Positions 7,093 through 16,140 of a stretch of 28,442 nucleotides of DNA are shown here, one piece after another. This DNA comes from Bacteroidetes bacterium UBA7692 (lineage in GTDB: Bacteria; Bacteroidota; Bacteroidia; Chitinophagales; LD1). How positions within the stretch are numbered: position 1 is the stretch's first letter; every line of letters begins with the position of its first letter. The notes below the pieces were generated by a model, which was not told the DNA's origin, searched no databases, and saw only the letters and a list, made by a program, of their open reading frames with translations. The translations under genes and the position numbers were made by a program. The stretch is taken from positions 1 through 28,442 of the forward strand of contig DLGO01000078.1 of the NCBI GenBank assembly GCA_002482725.1, in the 5' to 3' direction.

Positions 7093-7524
7093 ATGGAAAT
7101 CAGTTTACCGGCAGAGTTTGTTTGTACCGAAGAGCAGGAAATACCAGGCATTATAGCGCAATGCCTGCCATTGATACAGCAGCACCGGATAGTTACCTTC
7201 GAGGGCAATCTGGGTGCGGGTAAAACTACCTTCATCAAATACCTTTGCTCCGCCTTAAAGAGTACCAACCACATCAGCAGCCCTACATATAGTCTTATCA
7301 ACGAGTATGAAGCCGAAGGGGCAAAAATCTATCACATGGACCTCTACCGCCTGAAATCGATGGAAGAGGCGCTGGACATTGGTATAGAGGACTATTTGTA
7401 CAGCAATAACTATTGCTTTATAGAGTGGCCGGAACTGATTACACCGCTGTTACCTGATAATTTCTTGCATATCAGGATTATCGCTATTGATAAACAGCGT
7501 AAAATCAGTATCTTTAGAGGCTGA
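7093..7524 (+). CDS. tsaE: tRNA threonylcarbamoyladenosine biosynthesis ATPase TsaE
   Basis: TsaE is the ATPase that works with TsaB and TsaD to make the t6A37 modification of ANN-decoding tRNAs. The 143 residues carry the P-loop GNLGAGKT (38-45), the SSPTYSLINEY segment (62-72), HMDLYRL (81-87) and FIEWPE (109-114), all family hallmarks. Length is normal for the family. The alanine dehydrogenase gene follows after 14 bases and is probably cotranscribed. A one-mismatch -7 box (CAACTTTG) lies upstream near 7066-7073. Confidence 0.94.
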   Translation: MEISLPAEFVCTEEQEIPGIIAQCLPLIQQHRIVTFEGNLGAGKTTFIKYLCSALKSTNHISSPTYSLINEYEAEGAKIYHMDLYRLKSMEEALDIGIEDYLYSNNYCFIEWPELITPLLPDNFLHIRIIAIDKQRKISIFRG

Positions 7525-7538
7525 TATCCGCCTACACA

Positions 7539-8759
7539 ATGAGCAACCAAAAAGATTTTTCAGGTATAGTTTCCAAGCTTGGCCTGCAACCAATGGAGTC
7601 GCCCGTAATGGTCGCCCAACGAAAAGCAAAATTGTACATAGGAATACCTAAGGAGCAGAGCTTCCAGGAGCACCGAATACCGCTTACGCCCAATAGCGTA
7701 CGCACACTGGTAGCCAACGGGCACCGGATAGTGATAGAGTCCAATGCAGGCCGCGACTCTCACTTTTTCGACAACGACTACTCCGAAGCAGGAGCAGAAA
7801 TAACCAGCGATGCCGATGAGGTTTTCAAAGCCGACATCATCATAAAAGTAGCGCCTCCCCTACCCTATGAGATAGATATGATGCAGGTAGGGCAAACCCT
7901 TATATCACCTATCCACCTGCCTACTATTAAGCAGGAGTTTATAGAGAAACTCATGAAAAAGCGCATCACCGCGCTTGCTTATGAATATACCAAAGACGAT
8001 ACCGGCCGCTTTCCTTTTGTGCGTTCACTGAGCGAAATTGCAGGCAACAGCGTTATCCTTATAGCAGGCGAATACCTCAGCAATGCCAATGAGGGCAAGG
8101 GTATTTTGTTAGGCGGTATCAGCGGTGTGCCACCGGCTAAGGTGGTGATACTTGGCGCAGGCGTGGTAGGTACTTTTGCAGCCCGTGCTGCCATCGGCCT
8201 TGGTGCTACAGTTAGCGTGTTCGACAACAACGTGTACAAGCTCATGCGCCTTCAGGAAAAGATAGGTAGCCGTGTGTTTACCTCTACCCTGGCACCGGAT
8301 ATATTGCAGTGCGAGCTCGAAAATGCCGATGTAGCCATTGGTGCCATCCACTCCAAAAAAGGCCGCACACCTATCATCGTTACCGAGCACATGGTAGAGC
8401 AGATGAAAGTCGGCTCACTTATCATCGATGTCAGCATAGACCAGGGCGGTTGTTTCGAAACATCTGAAATGACATCTCACAAGGACCCTATCTTCCGCAA
8501 GCATGACGTGATACACTATTGCGTGCCAAATATTACATCGCGCGTTAGCCGGACGGCATCGTTCTCTTTCAGCAATATCCTTACACCTATATTATTGAAA
8601 TGTGGTGAGCTGCAAGGCTTTCAATCACTTATATACGATGATGCAGGTATCCGCGATGGTATCTATATGTACAAAGGAAACCTGACCAACGAGCACATAG
8701 CAGGCCTCTTCAGGTTAAAGCACAGCAACCTCGATTTACTATTTGCTTCTAACTTGTAA
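7539..8759 (+). CDS. ald: Alanine dehydrogenase
   Basis: It interconverts L-alanine and pyruvate plus ammonia with NAD. The 406-residue protein has the AlaDh/PNT N-terminal domain (PKEQSFQEHRIPLTP with substrate-binding Arg46; KVAPP with Lys103; HLP with catalytic His126) and a Rossmann domain with GAGVVG at 206-211. The catalytic Asp is in VSIDQGG (about 301). About 25-30 extra N-terminal residues compared with the classical 370-residue enzyme precede the domain, as in many Bacteroidota homologues. The related transhydrogenase alpha subunit is less likely because no beta-subunit gene is adjacent. It ends at a strong terminator. Confidence 0.92.
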   Translation: MSNQKDFSGIVSKLGLQPMESPVMVAQRKAKLYIGIPKEQSFQEHRIPLTPNSVRTLVANGHRIVIESNAGRDSHFFDNDYSEAGAEITSDADEVFKADIIIKVAPPLPYEIDMMQVGQTLISPIHLPTIKQEFIEKLMKKRITALAYEYTKDDTGRFPFVRSLSEIAGNSVILIAGEYLSNANEGKGILLGGISGVPPAKVVILGAGVVGTFAARAAIGLGATVSVFDNNVYKLMRLQEKIGSRVFTSTLAPDILQCELENADVAIGAIHSKKGRTPIIVTEHMVEQMKVGSLIIDVSIDQGGCFETSEMTSHKDPIFRKHDVIHYCVPNITSRVSRTASFSFSNILTPILLKCGELQGFQSLIYDDAGIRDGIYMYKGNLTNEHIAGLFRLKHSNLDLLFASNL

Positions 8760-8786
8760 GCAAGCACTTTGAATTATAAAGGCATT

Positions 8787-8820
8787 AAAAAGCCGTATCA
8801 GATGCTGATACGGCTTTTTT
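8787..8820. terminator. Bidirectional terminator between ald and cysI
   Basis: A perfect 15-bp stem (AAAAAGCCGTATCAG with CTGATACGGCTTTTT) closes a 3-base loop. The A run on one side and the T run on the other allow termination of both the plus-strand ald and the minus-strand cysI, which converge here. Confidence 0.92.
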
Positions 8821-8839
8821 AATTATTGGTTAATGTGGC

Positions 8840-10501
8840 TTAAACCAGCTCTTTCCTCATTACATAGTCTCCGAAACGCTCCCCTGCACCACGCTCTGTA
8901 GAGTAGTTGCCGATAATCGTTTCCAGTTCCTGTAGTATACCGGCCTCATCCAGGCTTTGCTTATACTTTTTGTTCAGGCGGGTGCCTTGCAGGTCGCCGC
9001 CCAGATGCAGGTTGTATATGCCGGGGGCTACACCCACCAATGCTATCTCTGCTATATAAGGACGAGCACAGCCATTCGGGCAGCCTGTCATGCGTATGGT
9101 AATGTCCTGTTCTGACACATTGTGTTTCACCAGTATCGGCTCTATTTTACCTACCAATGTTGGCAGGTAGCGCTGTGCCTCGGCAAACGCCAACGGGCAG
9201 GTTGGCAATGCTACACAGGCCATAGAGTTTTTGCGCAGGTACGATGTACCCTCTGTATATGTATCCAGGCCATACTTAGCCAGTATAGCCGACACAGCAG
9301 CCTTATCAGCATCCTTTATATCACCAAGTGTTAGATTCTGGTTGCAGGTAAAGCGGAAGTTCAGCAAACCTGTTGCAGCCAGTTCGTTCATGGCAGTTCG
9401 CATGTTCAATCCGTTCTCGTCGCATACTCGGCCATTTTCTACATATAGTGTGTAGTACCAAAGCCCTTCATGGTTCTGGTGCCAGCCGTAGTAATCGCTC
9501 CTGTCGGTAAACTCATAAGGCTTGGGTGCCTCCAAAGCATGGCCCAGACGGGTGGCAAGCTCTGTCTTAAACCAATCCAATCCATGGTTATCCAAGGTAT
9601 ATTTCAGGCGTGCCAGTTTGCGGTCGCCACGGTTGCCGTAGTCGCGCTGTATGGTTACTATCTGGTACACGGTATTCAGCGTATCCTCTTCCGTAGCGCA
9701 GAAGCATATATCACTGGCTACGCGCGGGTAGGTCTGCTCATTACCATGTGTAGCGCTCATGCCGCCACCGGCCACTATATTAAAGCCTTTCAGCTCACCG
9801 TTTTCTATAATAGCTATCAGGCCAATATCGTTAGCATACACATCCACCTCGTTATTGGGCGGTATAGCTATCGCTATTTTAAACTTGCGCGGCAGGTATG
9901 TTTTTCCGTATAGCGGATCTTCTTCGTCCTTTTTGTCCAGTATCTTATCCTCGTCCAGCCACACCTCGTAGTATGCCTTTGTTTTAGGCATCAACAGCGT
10001 ACTTATTTTATCGGCATAGTCGTGTATCTGCGCATATATCGGCGACTGCTTCGGGTGTGCTGCGCTCACCACATTTCTGTTGATATCGCCACAGGTAGCT
10101 ATGGAGTCCAGCTTGGCCAGGTTAAATGCCTGTATGGTCGGCTTCAAACCCGATTTTAATATACCATGCAGTTGAAGCGTTTGGCGCGTAGTTATTTTTA
10201 TTACGCCCGTTGAGTGGTCTTCTGCTACCTGATCCAATGCAAGCCATTGCTCAGCAGTCATTACACCACCCGGCAACCTCAGGCGTATCATATACGAATA
10301 GGCGCGCTCCAGCTTTTTCAGCGCACGCTCTTCGCGGCGGTCGCGGTCGTCCTGCATGTATATGCCGTGGAACTTTATAACCGCCTGGTCCGGGTCGGCC
10401 ACTACACCTGTTATTTCATCGGCAAGGCTTTCCTTTAGCGTACCCCTCAGGTTATCGCTTTCCTCTTTTATTTTCTCTATGGGAGATAATTTCTCGCTCA
10501 C
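8840..10501 (-). CDS. cysI: Assimilatory sulfite reductase hemoprotein (beta) subunit
   Basis: It reduces sulfite to sulfide with siroheme and a [4Fe-4S] cluster. The 553 residues have the duplicated ferredoxin-like and siroheme-binding domains of the nitrite/sulfite reductase family. Cluster Cys are at 429 and 435 (ACVALPTC) and 474 and 478 (TGCPNGC), each five residues before the E. coli CysI positions. TTRQTLQLHG (about 104-113) is the substrate/siroheme motif. The start is GTG at 10501. It follows lysA by 36 bases on the same strand, an operon pairing with no obvious metabolic logic. No CysJ flavoprotein or CysH gene is present in the window, so the electron donor is unknown. Confidence 0.93.
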   Translation of the reverse strand: MSEKLSPIEKIKEESDNLRGTLKESLADEITGVVADPDQAVIKFHGIYMQDDRDRREERALKKLERAYSYMIRLRLPGGVMTAEQWLALDQVAEDHSTGVIKITTRQTLQLHGILKSGLKPTIQAFNLAKLDSIATCGDINRNVVSAAHPKQSPIYAQIHDYADKISTLLMPKTKAYYEVWLDEDKILDKKDEEDPLYGKTYLPRKFKIAIAIPPNNEVDVYANDIGLIAIIENGELKGFNIVAGGGMSATHGNEQTYPRVASDICFCATEEDTLNTVYQIVTIQRDYGNRGDRKLARLKYTLDNHGLDWFKTELATRLGHALEAPKPYEFTDRSDYYGWHQNHEGLWYYTLYVENGRVCDENGLNMRTAMNELAATGLLNFRFTCNQNLTLGDIKDADKAAVSAILAKYGLDTYTEGTSYLRKNSMACVALPTCPLAFAEAQRYLPTLVGKIEPILVKHNVSEQDITIRMTGCPNGCARPYIAEIALVGVAPGIYNLHLGGDLQGTRLNKKYKQSLDEAGILQELETIIGNYSTERGAGERFGDYVMRKELV

Positions 10502-10537
10502 TGTATACTCGTTTTATTGTTCGTTCTCCGATTTCTT

Positions 10538-11794
10538 TTATACCGCTTGCAGGCCTTTCAGTTCTTCCACTTCTACCTGGTTCCTTAGCAGGTCTTCCAG
10601 GTTTTCGCGTTTGCGTATCAGGAAGTGCTTGCCGTCTTTTATCATTACCTCTGCGGGGCGGAACCTCGAATTATAGTTAGATGCCATGGTGAAACCATAA
10701 GCTCCTGCATTGCTGAATGCCAGCACATCGCCCTCGCGCACTTCACTTATCTTTCTGTCCCAGCCAAATGTATCCGTTTCGCAGATATAGCCTACCACAG
10801 TATATATACGAGGCTTGCCTGCTGGGTTGCTTACATTGGTTATGTGGTGGTATGAGTTGTAGAACATCGGGCGTATCAGGTGGTTCATTCCAGAGTCCAA
10901 TCCTACAAACATTGCTGCTGTAGTCTGTTTCAGCACATTTACGGATGCCAGGAAAGTACCGCTCTGGCTCACCAGGAATTTACCCGGCTCGAACCAAAGG
11001 TCAAGCTCCCTGCCATAAGCCTTGCAAAACTCATTGAACCTTGCAGATAGCTTTTCGCCTAGTTCTGCCATGTCTGTGCAGTAATCATCTGCTTTGTACG
11101 GCACTTTAAAACCACTTCCAAAATCCACAAACTCCAGTTCTTTGAAGAACTCTGTCTGCTCAAACAATATCTCTGCACCCCTTAGGAACACATCTACATC
11201 AACAATATCGCTACCGGTGTGCATGTGCAGTCCGTTTACATGCAGCTGCGTGCTTTTCACCACGCGCTCTACATGGCGTATCTGGTATATCGATATGCCG
11301 AATTTAGAGTCTATATGCCCTGTAGAAATGTTCAGGTTTCCACCTGCCATTACGTGCGGGTTTATGCGGATACATACAGGAACGGTATTACCGTACTTGG
11401 CGCCAAACTGCTCCAGTATGCTTATGTTATCTATGTTTATCTGCACACCTTCTTTCACCGCCAGGTCTATTTCTTCCATGCTCACGCAGTTGGGCGTGTA
11501 CATGATCTCGCTTGGCAGGAAACCTGCGCGCAATCCTATCCACACTTCCTGTATGCTTACTGTGTCCAACCCTGCGCCCAATGAGCGGAAGTAGCGCAGC
11601 ACGTTTATATTGTTCAATGCCTTGCAGGCAAACTTTATCTTGGTATTGCAGCTGGCAAAGGCGTTCTTCAGGCTATGGTATTGCTCTTCCATCTTGGCAG
11701 TATCATATACGTAGATGGGTGTACCATAAGTGTCGCAAAGTTCTGTTACAGGTATGCCGCCTATCTCGTAGCGGCCTTCGTTCAGCTGAATCAT
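10538..11794 (-). CDS. lysA: Diaminopimelate decarboxylase
   Basis: This PLP enzyme removes CO2 from meso-diaminopimelate, the last step of lysine synthesis. The 418-residue protein is a fold-type III decarboxylase: PLP-binding Lys58 in KFACKALNN, HMHTGSD, the phosphate-binding GSGFKVPY, EPGKF, then CETDTFG (active-site Cys from the partner subunit) and AGAYGFTMASNYN at the C-terminal domain. The motif order and CETDTFG favour LysA over arginine or ornithine decarboxylases and carboxynorspermidine decarboxylase. It heads a pair with cysI. A box resembling the -7 element but one base too long (TATTTTTTG) lies about 17 bases upstream of the ATG. Confidence 0.93.
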   Translation of the reverse strand: MIQLNEGRYEIGGIPVTELCDTYGTPIYVYDTAKMEEQYHSLKNAFASCNTKIKFACKALNNINVLRYFRSLGAGLDTVSIQEVWIGLRAGFLPSEIMYTPNCVSMEEIDLAVKEGVQINIDNISILEQFGAKYGNTVPVCIRINPHVMAGGNLNISTGHIDSKFGISIYQIRHVERVVKSTQLHVNGLHMHTGSDIVDVDVFLRGAEILFEQTEFFKELEFVDFGSGFKVPYKADDYCTDMAELGEKLSARFNEFCKAYGRELDLWFEPGKFLVSQSGTFLASVNVLKQTTAAMFVGLDSGMNHLIRPMFYNSYHHITNVSNPAGKPRIYTVVGYICETDTFGWDRKISEVREGDVLAFSNAGAYGFTMASNYNSRFRPAEVMIKDGKHFLIRKRENLEDLLRNQVEVEELKGLQAV

Positions 11795-11974
11795 TTATCC
11801 GTTTATACTTTCAAAAAATAGGGTGTAAAGTAACGTAATGGAGCCGTTTTATACTAACTATTGGCTAAAAAGAATTTGATTATTACCATTTATTCTGCCA
11901 ACCACACCGCTACAATTGGCTATTTACTGTAACATATTGAGCCCATCCATCGTTCAATACTGCAAAATGAACCA

Positions 11975-12400
11975 ATGAAAAATATTTTTATAGTATGCGT
12001 GCTTATGGCGTGTACTTCACTCTCTTTCGGCCGTGTGCCATCACATATAACCAAAAGCTACACAGCAGGTTATTCTTTCAAAAATGCTTTGCTCGACTAC
12101 AACACAGTAGACCAAAAGCTTAAATCCAACAGTACAGACAAACAAGCGCTTTTCGAGCGCGGTATGATATACTACGTCATTGCATCGCAGGACAAAAACT
12201 ACTGGATGAAGGCTATAACCGCCTGGGACGACTACCTGCGCCTTTACCCTACCGATGCCAATGCATTGTGGAACCGCGCCTACACCAAGCACCATGCCAA
12301 TATAGGCGATGCCTGCGCAGACTTTAAATCGGCACTGAAGCTGGTAAAAAAGAAAAAAGAACTGCCTAAAGAAGAATTTGATCTTTTCGGCTGCAATTAA
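11975..12400 (+). CDS. Small exported TPR-like protein
   Basis: This 141-residue protein has a signal peptide (about residues 1-19). The mature part is alpha-helical and shows two to three TPR-like units: KQALFERGMIYYV, WMKAITAWDDYLRLYP and ANALWNRAYTKHHANIGDACADFKSAL in sequence. The last repeat has the DACADFKSAL pattern frequent in short Bacteroidota TPR proteins. TPRs mediate protein contacts; no catalytic motif is visible. It stands alone, with a hairpin 30 bases after its stop. Partner and role are unknown. Confidence 0.78.
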   Translation: MKNIFIVCVLMACTSLSFGRVPSHITKSYTAGYSFKNALLDYNTVDQKLKSNSTDKQALFERGMIYYVIASQDKNYWMKAITAWDDYLRLYPTDANALWNRAYTKHHANIGDACADFKSALKLVKKKKELPKEEFDLFGCN

Positions 12401-12430
12401 GCAGTCTTACGATATGTTTTGAACACTAAA

Positions 12431-12465
12431 CAACGAGCACTTGCCTTTATGGTAGGTGCTTGTTG
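12431..12465 (+). terminator. Probable terminator after the TPR-like gene
   Basis: CAACGAGCAC and GTGCTTGTTG pair with one G-T wobble, and the inner ACTTGCC/GGTAGGT segment adds further pairs with wobbles. Only a short T run follows, so termination may be partial. Confidence 0.5.
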
Positions 12466-12564
12466 CATTTAGGCCAGTCCCATTTCCCTGTTAAAACTTT
12501 CCAATTTCAACTTTACCCACACGAATAGCTACCAAATAAAAATCCATACGTTATATTCGATTCA

Positions 12565-13191
12565 GTGAAAAAGGCATTACTATACATATTCCTGCTGATT
12601 ACCTCGGCATCAGCATTTGCGCAGGGCACCGAAGAAAGACTGATTCAGTTCAGCGGATTCGTAATGACCTCCGATAGCCTCGTGGGCGTACCATTCGTTA
12701 ACATCACCATCAAGAACCGCGGACGCGCCACATCTGCCAATGCAGAGGGTTTCTTCTCATTTGCTGCACGCGAATCCGACACACTTTATTTTACCGCTAT
12801 CGGTTACACGCCTTCGGTTTATATCATTCCGTCCAGTCTGGAAACAGACAAATTTTCGGTTATCCAACTGATGACCAAAACACAATATTATCTCCCTACT
12901 ACTATCATTTACCCTTGGGGCAGCCGCGAGGCTTTCCGCCAGGCATTCATAGACTTGCGCCCTCCGAAAGACCTGGAAGAGCAGGCAAGGCAAAACCTGG
13001 AGCGCGAAAAACTGGCAGAAATAGCAAAGGAACTGCAACTGAGTGGAAACGAAGCAAGCAAACGTGAATTGCAGACACAATCTGCACGCTATACTTATTA
13101 CGGTCAGCGTCCTCCGCAAAACATCTTCAACCCATTGGCATGGGCTGAGTTTATCAAGGCCTGGAAGCGCGGCGATTTCAAAAAGAAGTAA
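12565..13191 (+). CDS. Exported CarboxypepD-reg-like domain protein
   Basis: This 208-residue protein has a signal peptide ending at SAFAQ (about 20). A carboxypeptidase-regulatory-like beta domain follows at about 28-105: SGFVMTSDSLVGVPFVNITI, then GRATSANAEGFFSF and DTLYFTAIGYTP. These domains usually sit at the N-terminus of TonB-dependent receptors; here the domain is followed only by a charged helical region (about 130-175) and a Tyr/Pro/Trp-rich tail. The start is a GTG with a one-mismatch -7 box (TATATTCG, 12552-12559) five bases before it, so the mRNA may be leaderless. The stop lies six bases from the stop of the convergent gene. The family is common in Chitinophagaceae but has no assigned role. 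Confidence 0.82.
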   Translation: MKKALLYIFLLITSASAFAQGTEERLIQFSGFVMTSDSLVGVPFVNITIKNRGRATSANAEGFFSFAARESDTLYFTAIGYTPSVYIIPSSLETDKFSVIQLMTKTQYYLPTTIIYPWGSREAFRQAFIDLRPPKDLEEQARQNLEREKLAEIAKELQLSGNEASKRELQTQSARYTYYGQRPPQNIFNPLAWAEFIKAWKRGDFKKK

Positions 13192-13197
13192 TACCTG

Positions 13198-14115
13198 CTA
13201 CTTCCCCAGCGTCTTAAACCTGAACTCATCTATCAATCCCTTTAGCTGCCTGCGCAGGCTCTTGCCTTCCAGTTCTATCAGCATACTTGTCTGGAAGTTA
13301 GGGTTCAGCACCCATTTTACTACCCTACGGTGCAGTGGCAATGTTATATAAGGGAATTTAGAGAGGCTCAACAGCGGTTTTATTTTAGGCAATACATTGC
13401 GCTCATAGTCTTCCCGCGTGGCGCTATGCACCACCTTATCCAGCGGTGGCATTACTTCCAGCCCGATATGCGTGGTCAGGAAATAATCATCCGATATCAG
13501 CGGCTTTTGTGCAAAGGCTATCATGTTGTGTATCAACGCGACAGACACATAGCCCGTACCGATGCAGATATTGCTGAGTATAAATTTTTCTACCACCGAA
13601 CGGTGCATCACAAAGCAATCGTAGCCCGGGTGCGCCTTGCCCAATTGCGCCAGTATGTAAGCATGGTTATCCTCGCCAAAGTTATCGCGCGCAACCCTGC
13701 GGCGCGTTGGCGAAATGGCATCGTAGCCCTTCTTTATCAAACCCTCTATTGCCACATAAAAGTGCGGCTGCAGCACGATATCCGTATTGGTATATATCAG
13801 GTATTCAGCCGTGGTATTATCCAGCAGGGCGTGCAGTATATCGCCTATAAAAGGAAATTTTTTAACACTATCACTTTTCACCACATCGCGTATTGACCTG
13901 CTCAGGTTGGGTAACTGTTGAAATCCGGTAGGTATGGCCTTTACATCCTCTTCATATTGTACACTGTACAGCTTTACCTCCAGGCTTTGCGGAGCCACCG
14001 TTTCAGCATACTTTACAGCTACCCTCATACTCTCGTAGGTAAAGGGCTGGCTAAGTGCCAATTCGCTTCCTTCCTTAGCAGCTACAGGATTAATTATATG
14101 TGCAATGTGAATCAT
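13198..14115 (-). CDS. Putative GT-A-like glycosyltransferase
   Basis: This 305-residue soluble protein has no signal peptide. The segment EYLIYTNTDIVLQPHFY (about 104-120) has the strand-turn-Asp pattern of the DxD-like metal/nucleotide-sugar site of GT-A glycosyltransferases. It is followed by ISPTRR, by HPGYDCFVMHR (about 162-172), which resembles acceptor-side segments of family 2 enzymes, and by THIGLE. A Lys/Arg-rich C-terminus may contact the membrane. The N-terminal third (MIHIAHIINPV) resembles uncharacterised Bacteroidota proteins. It converges on the CarboxypepD-reg-like gene with six bases between stops. The enzyme class is inferred from motifs; donor and acceptor are unknown. Confidence 0.6.
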   Translation of the reverse strand: MIHIAHIINPVAAKEGSELALSQPFTYESMRVAVKYAETVAPQSLEVKLYSVQYEEDVKAIPTGFQQLPNLSRSIRDVVKSDSVKKFPFIGDILHALLDNTTAEYLIYTNTDIVLQPHFYVAIEGLIKKGYDAISPTRRRVARDNFGEDNHAYILAQLGKAHPGYDCFVMHRSVVEKFILSNICIGTGYVSVALIHNMIAFAQKPLISDDYFLTTHIGLEVMPPLDKVVHSATREDYERNVLPKIKPLLSLSKFPYITLPLHRRVVKWVLNPNFQTSMLIELEGKSLRRQLKGLIDEFRFKTLGK

Positions 14116-14156
14116 ATTCCATGGTAAAGTAAATTCTATTATTCATTTTTGCTATC

Positions 14157-15317
14157 GTGCAATTCAAAAATATTATCGCCCAGTCAGGGGTAAAGGCAAA
14201 AATTATTCAGGCGGCACAGGCCGACCGCATTCCACATGCTATGATGTTCATAGGTGCTGAAGGCGCAGGCAGCCTTGCTTTGGCGCTGGCTACGGCACAG
14301 TATATCAACTGCGACAACCCCGGCGATACCGACTCCTGCGGCACTTGTGGCTCGTGCCAAAAGAACACCCGGATGATTCACCCGGATGTGCATTATACAT
14401 ACCCGGTTATCCGCCTTAAGCCATCACCCAGCCCGTCGCTCAGCTACGACTTTATAGAAGACTGGCGCCGCGAGGTACAGCTAAACCCATACCTTTCTAT
14501 CAACGACTGGCTGCAGTCTATAAAAGCCGAAAACAAGCAGGGCAACATTACTGCCGACGAATGCCGCGAGATCATCAAGCGGATCAACATGATGCCGTAC
14601 GAGGGCAAGTACAAGGTGCAGATAATCTGGCTGGCCGAGTACCTGAAAGGTGAAGGAAATATCCTCCTGAAAAGCCTCGAAGAACCACCATCCAATACTA
14701 TTTTTATATTGGTGGTAGAGCAACCCGACCTTATACTCAACACCATCCTTTCGCGTACGCAGATAGTGCGTATCAATGCGCTGGAGGATGAAGATATCAT
14801 ACAAGGCCTCACAGCGAACCATGAGGTAGATGAAAAGAACGCTACCAATATTGCCCGTATTGCAGAGGGCAATTGGAATATAGCACTATCGCTCAGCCAT
14901 GGCGAAACATCCGACCTGGCCGCTGAGTTCAGCAACTGGATGCGCATGTGCTCTGCACAAACCAAGCCTACGGGCGAGTCCTCTGCCAAGCTGGTGGAGT
15001 GGATAGACGACTTCAGCAAGGTCGGCCGCGAAAACCAGAAAATGATGTTCAAGTACGGCCTCATTTTCCTGCGCGAGTGCCTGGCAATAAAAGCCACCGG
15101 CAGCACCCAAAAAATATCCGGCGATGAGATGAAGCTGGCCACTGCCATGGCAGGCCGCTTATCTGCAGAGCAGATAGAGAACATCGTTCTACTTATCACC
15201 AATGCACACTACCATATAGAGCGCAATGCCCACCCCAAAATATTGCTCATGAGCAATACGCTGAAAATAGCACAGGCTATTATGGGCGAATATGTGCCTA
15301 CCGAACCGGAGGTTTAG
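14157..15317 (+). CDS. holB: DNA polymerase III delta' subunit
   Basis: This is a clamp-loader subunit that helps open the beta sliding clamp. The 386 residues match the delta'/tau AAA+ family. The expected P-loop region reads GAEGAGS (about 33-39) without the Lys-Thr pair, so it should not hydrolyse ATP, as usual for delta'. The zinc site has Cys at 52, 61, 64 and 67, and the LSRTQ motif (sensor/arginine-finger region, about 200) and LLKSLEEPP are present. The start is a GTG, with a one-mismatch -7 box (CATTTTTG, 14144-14151) five bases upstream. Its last 20 bases overlap the end of the convergent minus-strand gene. Confidence 0.9.
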   Translation: MQFKNIIAQSGVKAKIIQAAQADRIPHAMMFIGAEGAGSLALALATAQYINCDNPGDTDSCGTCGSCQKNTRMIHPDVHYTYPVIRLKPSPSPSLSYDFIEDWRREVQLNPYLSINDWLQSIKAENKQGNITADECREIIKRINMMPYEGKYKVQIIWLAEYLKGEGNILLKSLEEPPSNTIFILVVEQPDLILNTILSRTQIVRINALEDEDIIQGLTANHEVDEKNATNIARIAEGNWNIALSLSHGETSDLAAEFSNWMRMCSAQTKPTGESSAKLVEWIDDFSKVGRENQKMMFKYGLIFLRECLAIKATGSTQKISGDEMKLATAMAGRLSAEQIENIVLLITNAHYHIERNAHPKILLMSNTLKIAQAIMGEYVPTEPEV

Positions 15318-16140
15318 TTGAATCAACCACCTCTTCTGTCAGTACCTTTTCCTCCAATCCGAATCTTCTTGCCGTATCAAACGGTTGATGGATCAGCGTC
15401 ATATTTTTCAGCATAAAGCCGCGCATTTCCCCATTCAGCAAAGTACTGTCATTGTACCTGAACGTACCTTTATTAACTGTTGCACTGCCACCGGTCATTG
15501 AGCCAAAGTCCAGGAATGAAACATTCAATTCATTGAATTTCATTTTATCGACCACACCTATCGACGAAGTATTATAAGCTGTTACATCCAGGCGATCTAC
15601 GACCACAGAATCCAGCTCGTAATGCGATCCATTGAAGTTCGAATTATCCAAAAATATACGCACATTAAATGGCTTAAATGACTCTGCAAGCTGCACTGTT
15701 GATTGGTGCAACATTATCTCCTCCTTACCGGTTACATGCAACTCCAATATGCCGTCGTAGGGATAAGTAGTGGAGTCTATCCTTGTTATCGTCCGGTGCT
15801 TTTCATCACCGGCATATATGGTATCGTACCTTTGGTTAAAACCATTGATCGAAAGCAGCTCCGAATGCGTAAAATCGAAATAAGTTTGCTTTGAGCGCGA
15901 ATCGTATATACGGTAGAAAAAGCTATCCTCCATTACAAGCTGTACATTATGAAAGCCTGTTATATCCACTGTTTCTACACCCTGCGGATGGTCTTCCTTA
16001 AAGTTGTTTACATCCCCATAGCTGGTCTTAATTCCATTTATATCATACGCTACCATTATTGCCACGGCAGTATAGTGCGCCAGTATCAGCACTGTTACAA
16101 AGGACAATAGCCCTATCAGTAGTTTGGTACTCTTTCTCAT
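15298..16140 (-). CDS. Membrane-anchored beta-helix-like protein, third gene of an ABC operon
   Basis: I chose the ATG at 16140, which overlaps the permease stop as ATGA; the longer frame to 16212 runs through the permease gene. The 280-residue product has one N-terminal membrane helix (about 7-31) and a long extracytoplasmic part. This part contains repeated short strands (VRIFLDNSNFNGSHYEL, VDRLDVTAYNTSSIG, KFNELNVSFLDFGSMTGG) like the right-handed beta-helix of DUF2807-type proteins. Its position suggests an accessory role for the transporter. The 3' end overlaps holB on the other strand by 20 bp. The protein family is not certain. Confidence 0.75.
   Translation of the reverse strand: MRKSTKLLIGLLSFVTVLILAHYTAVAIMVAYDINGIKTSYGDVNNFKEDHPQGVETVDITGFHNVQLVMEDSFFYRIYDSRSKQTYFDFTHSELLSINGFNQRYDTIYAGDEKHRTITRIDSTTYPYDGILELHVTGKEEIMLHQSTVQLAESFKPFNVRIFLDNSNFNGSHYELDSVVVDRLDVTAYNTSSIGVVDKMKFNELNVSFLDFGSMTGGSATVNKGTFRYNDSTLLNGEMRGFMLKNMTLIHQPFDTARRFGLEEKVLTEEVVDSTKPPVR

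Noticed and set aside
8109..8390. Minus-strand frame inside ald
   Set aside because: It is the antisense of the conserved NAD-binding domain and has no features of its own.
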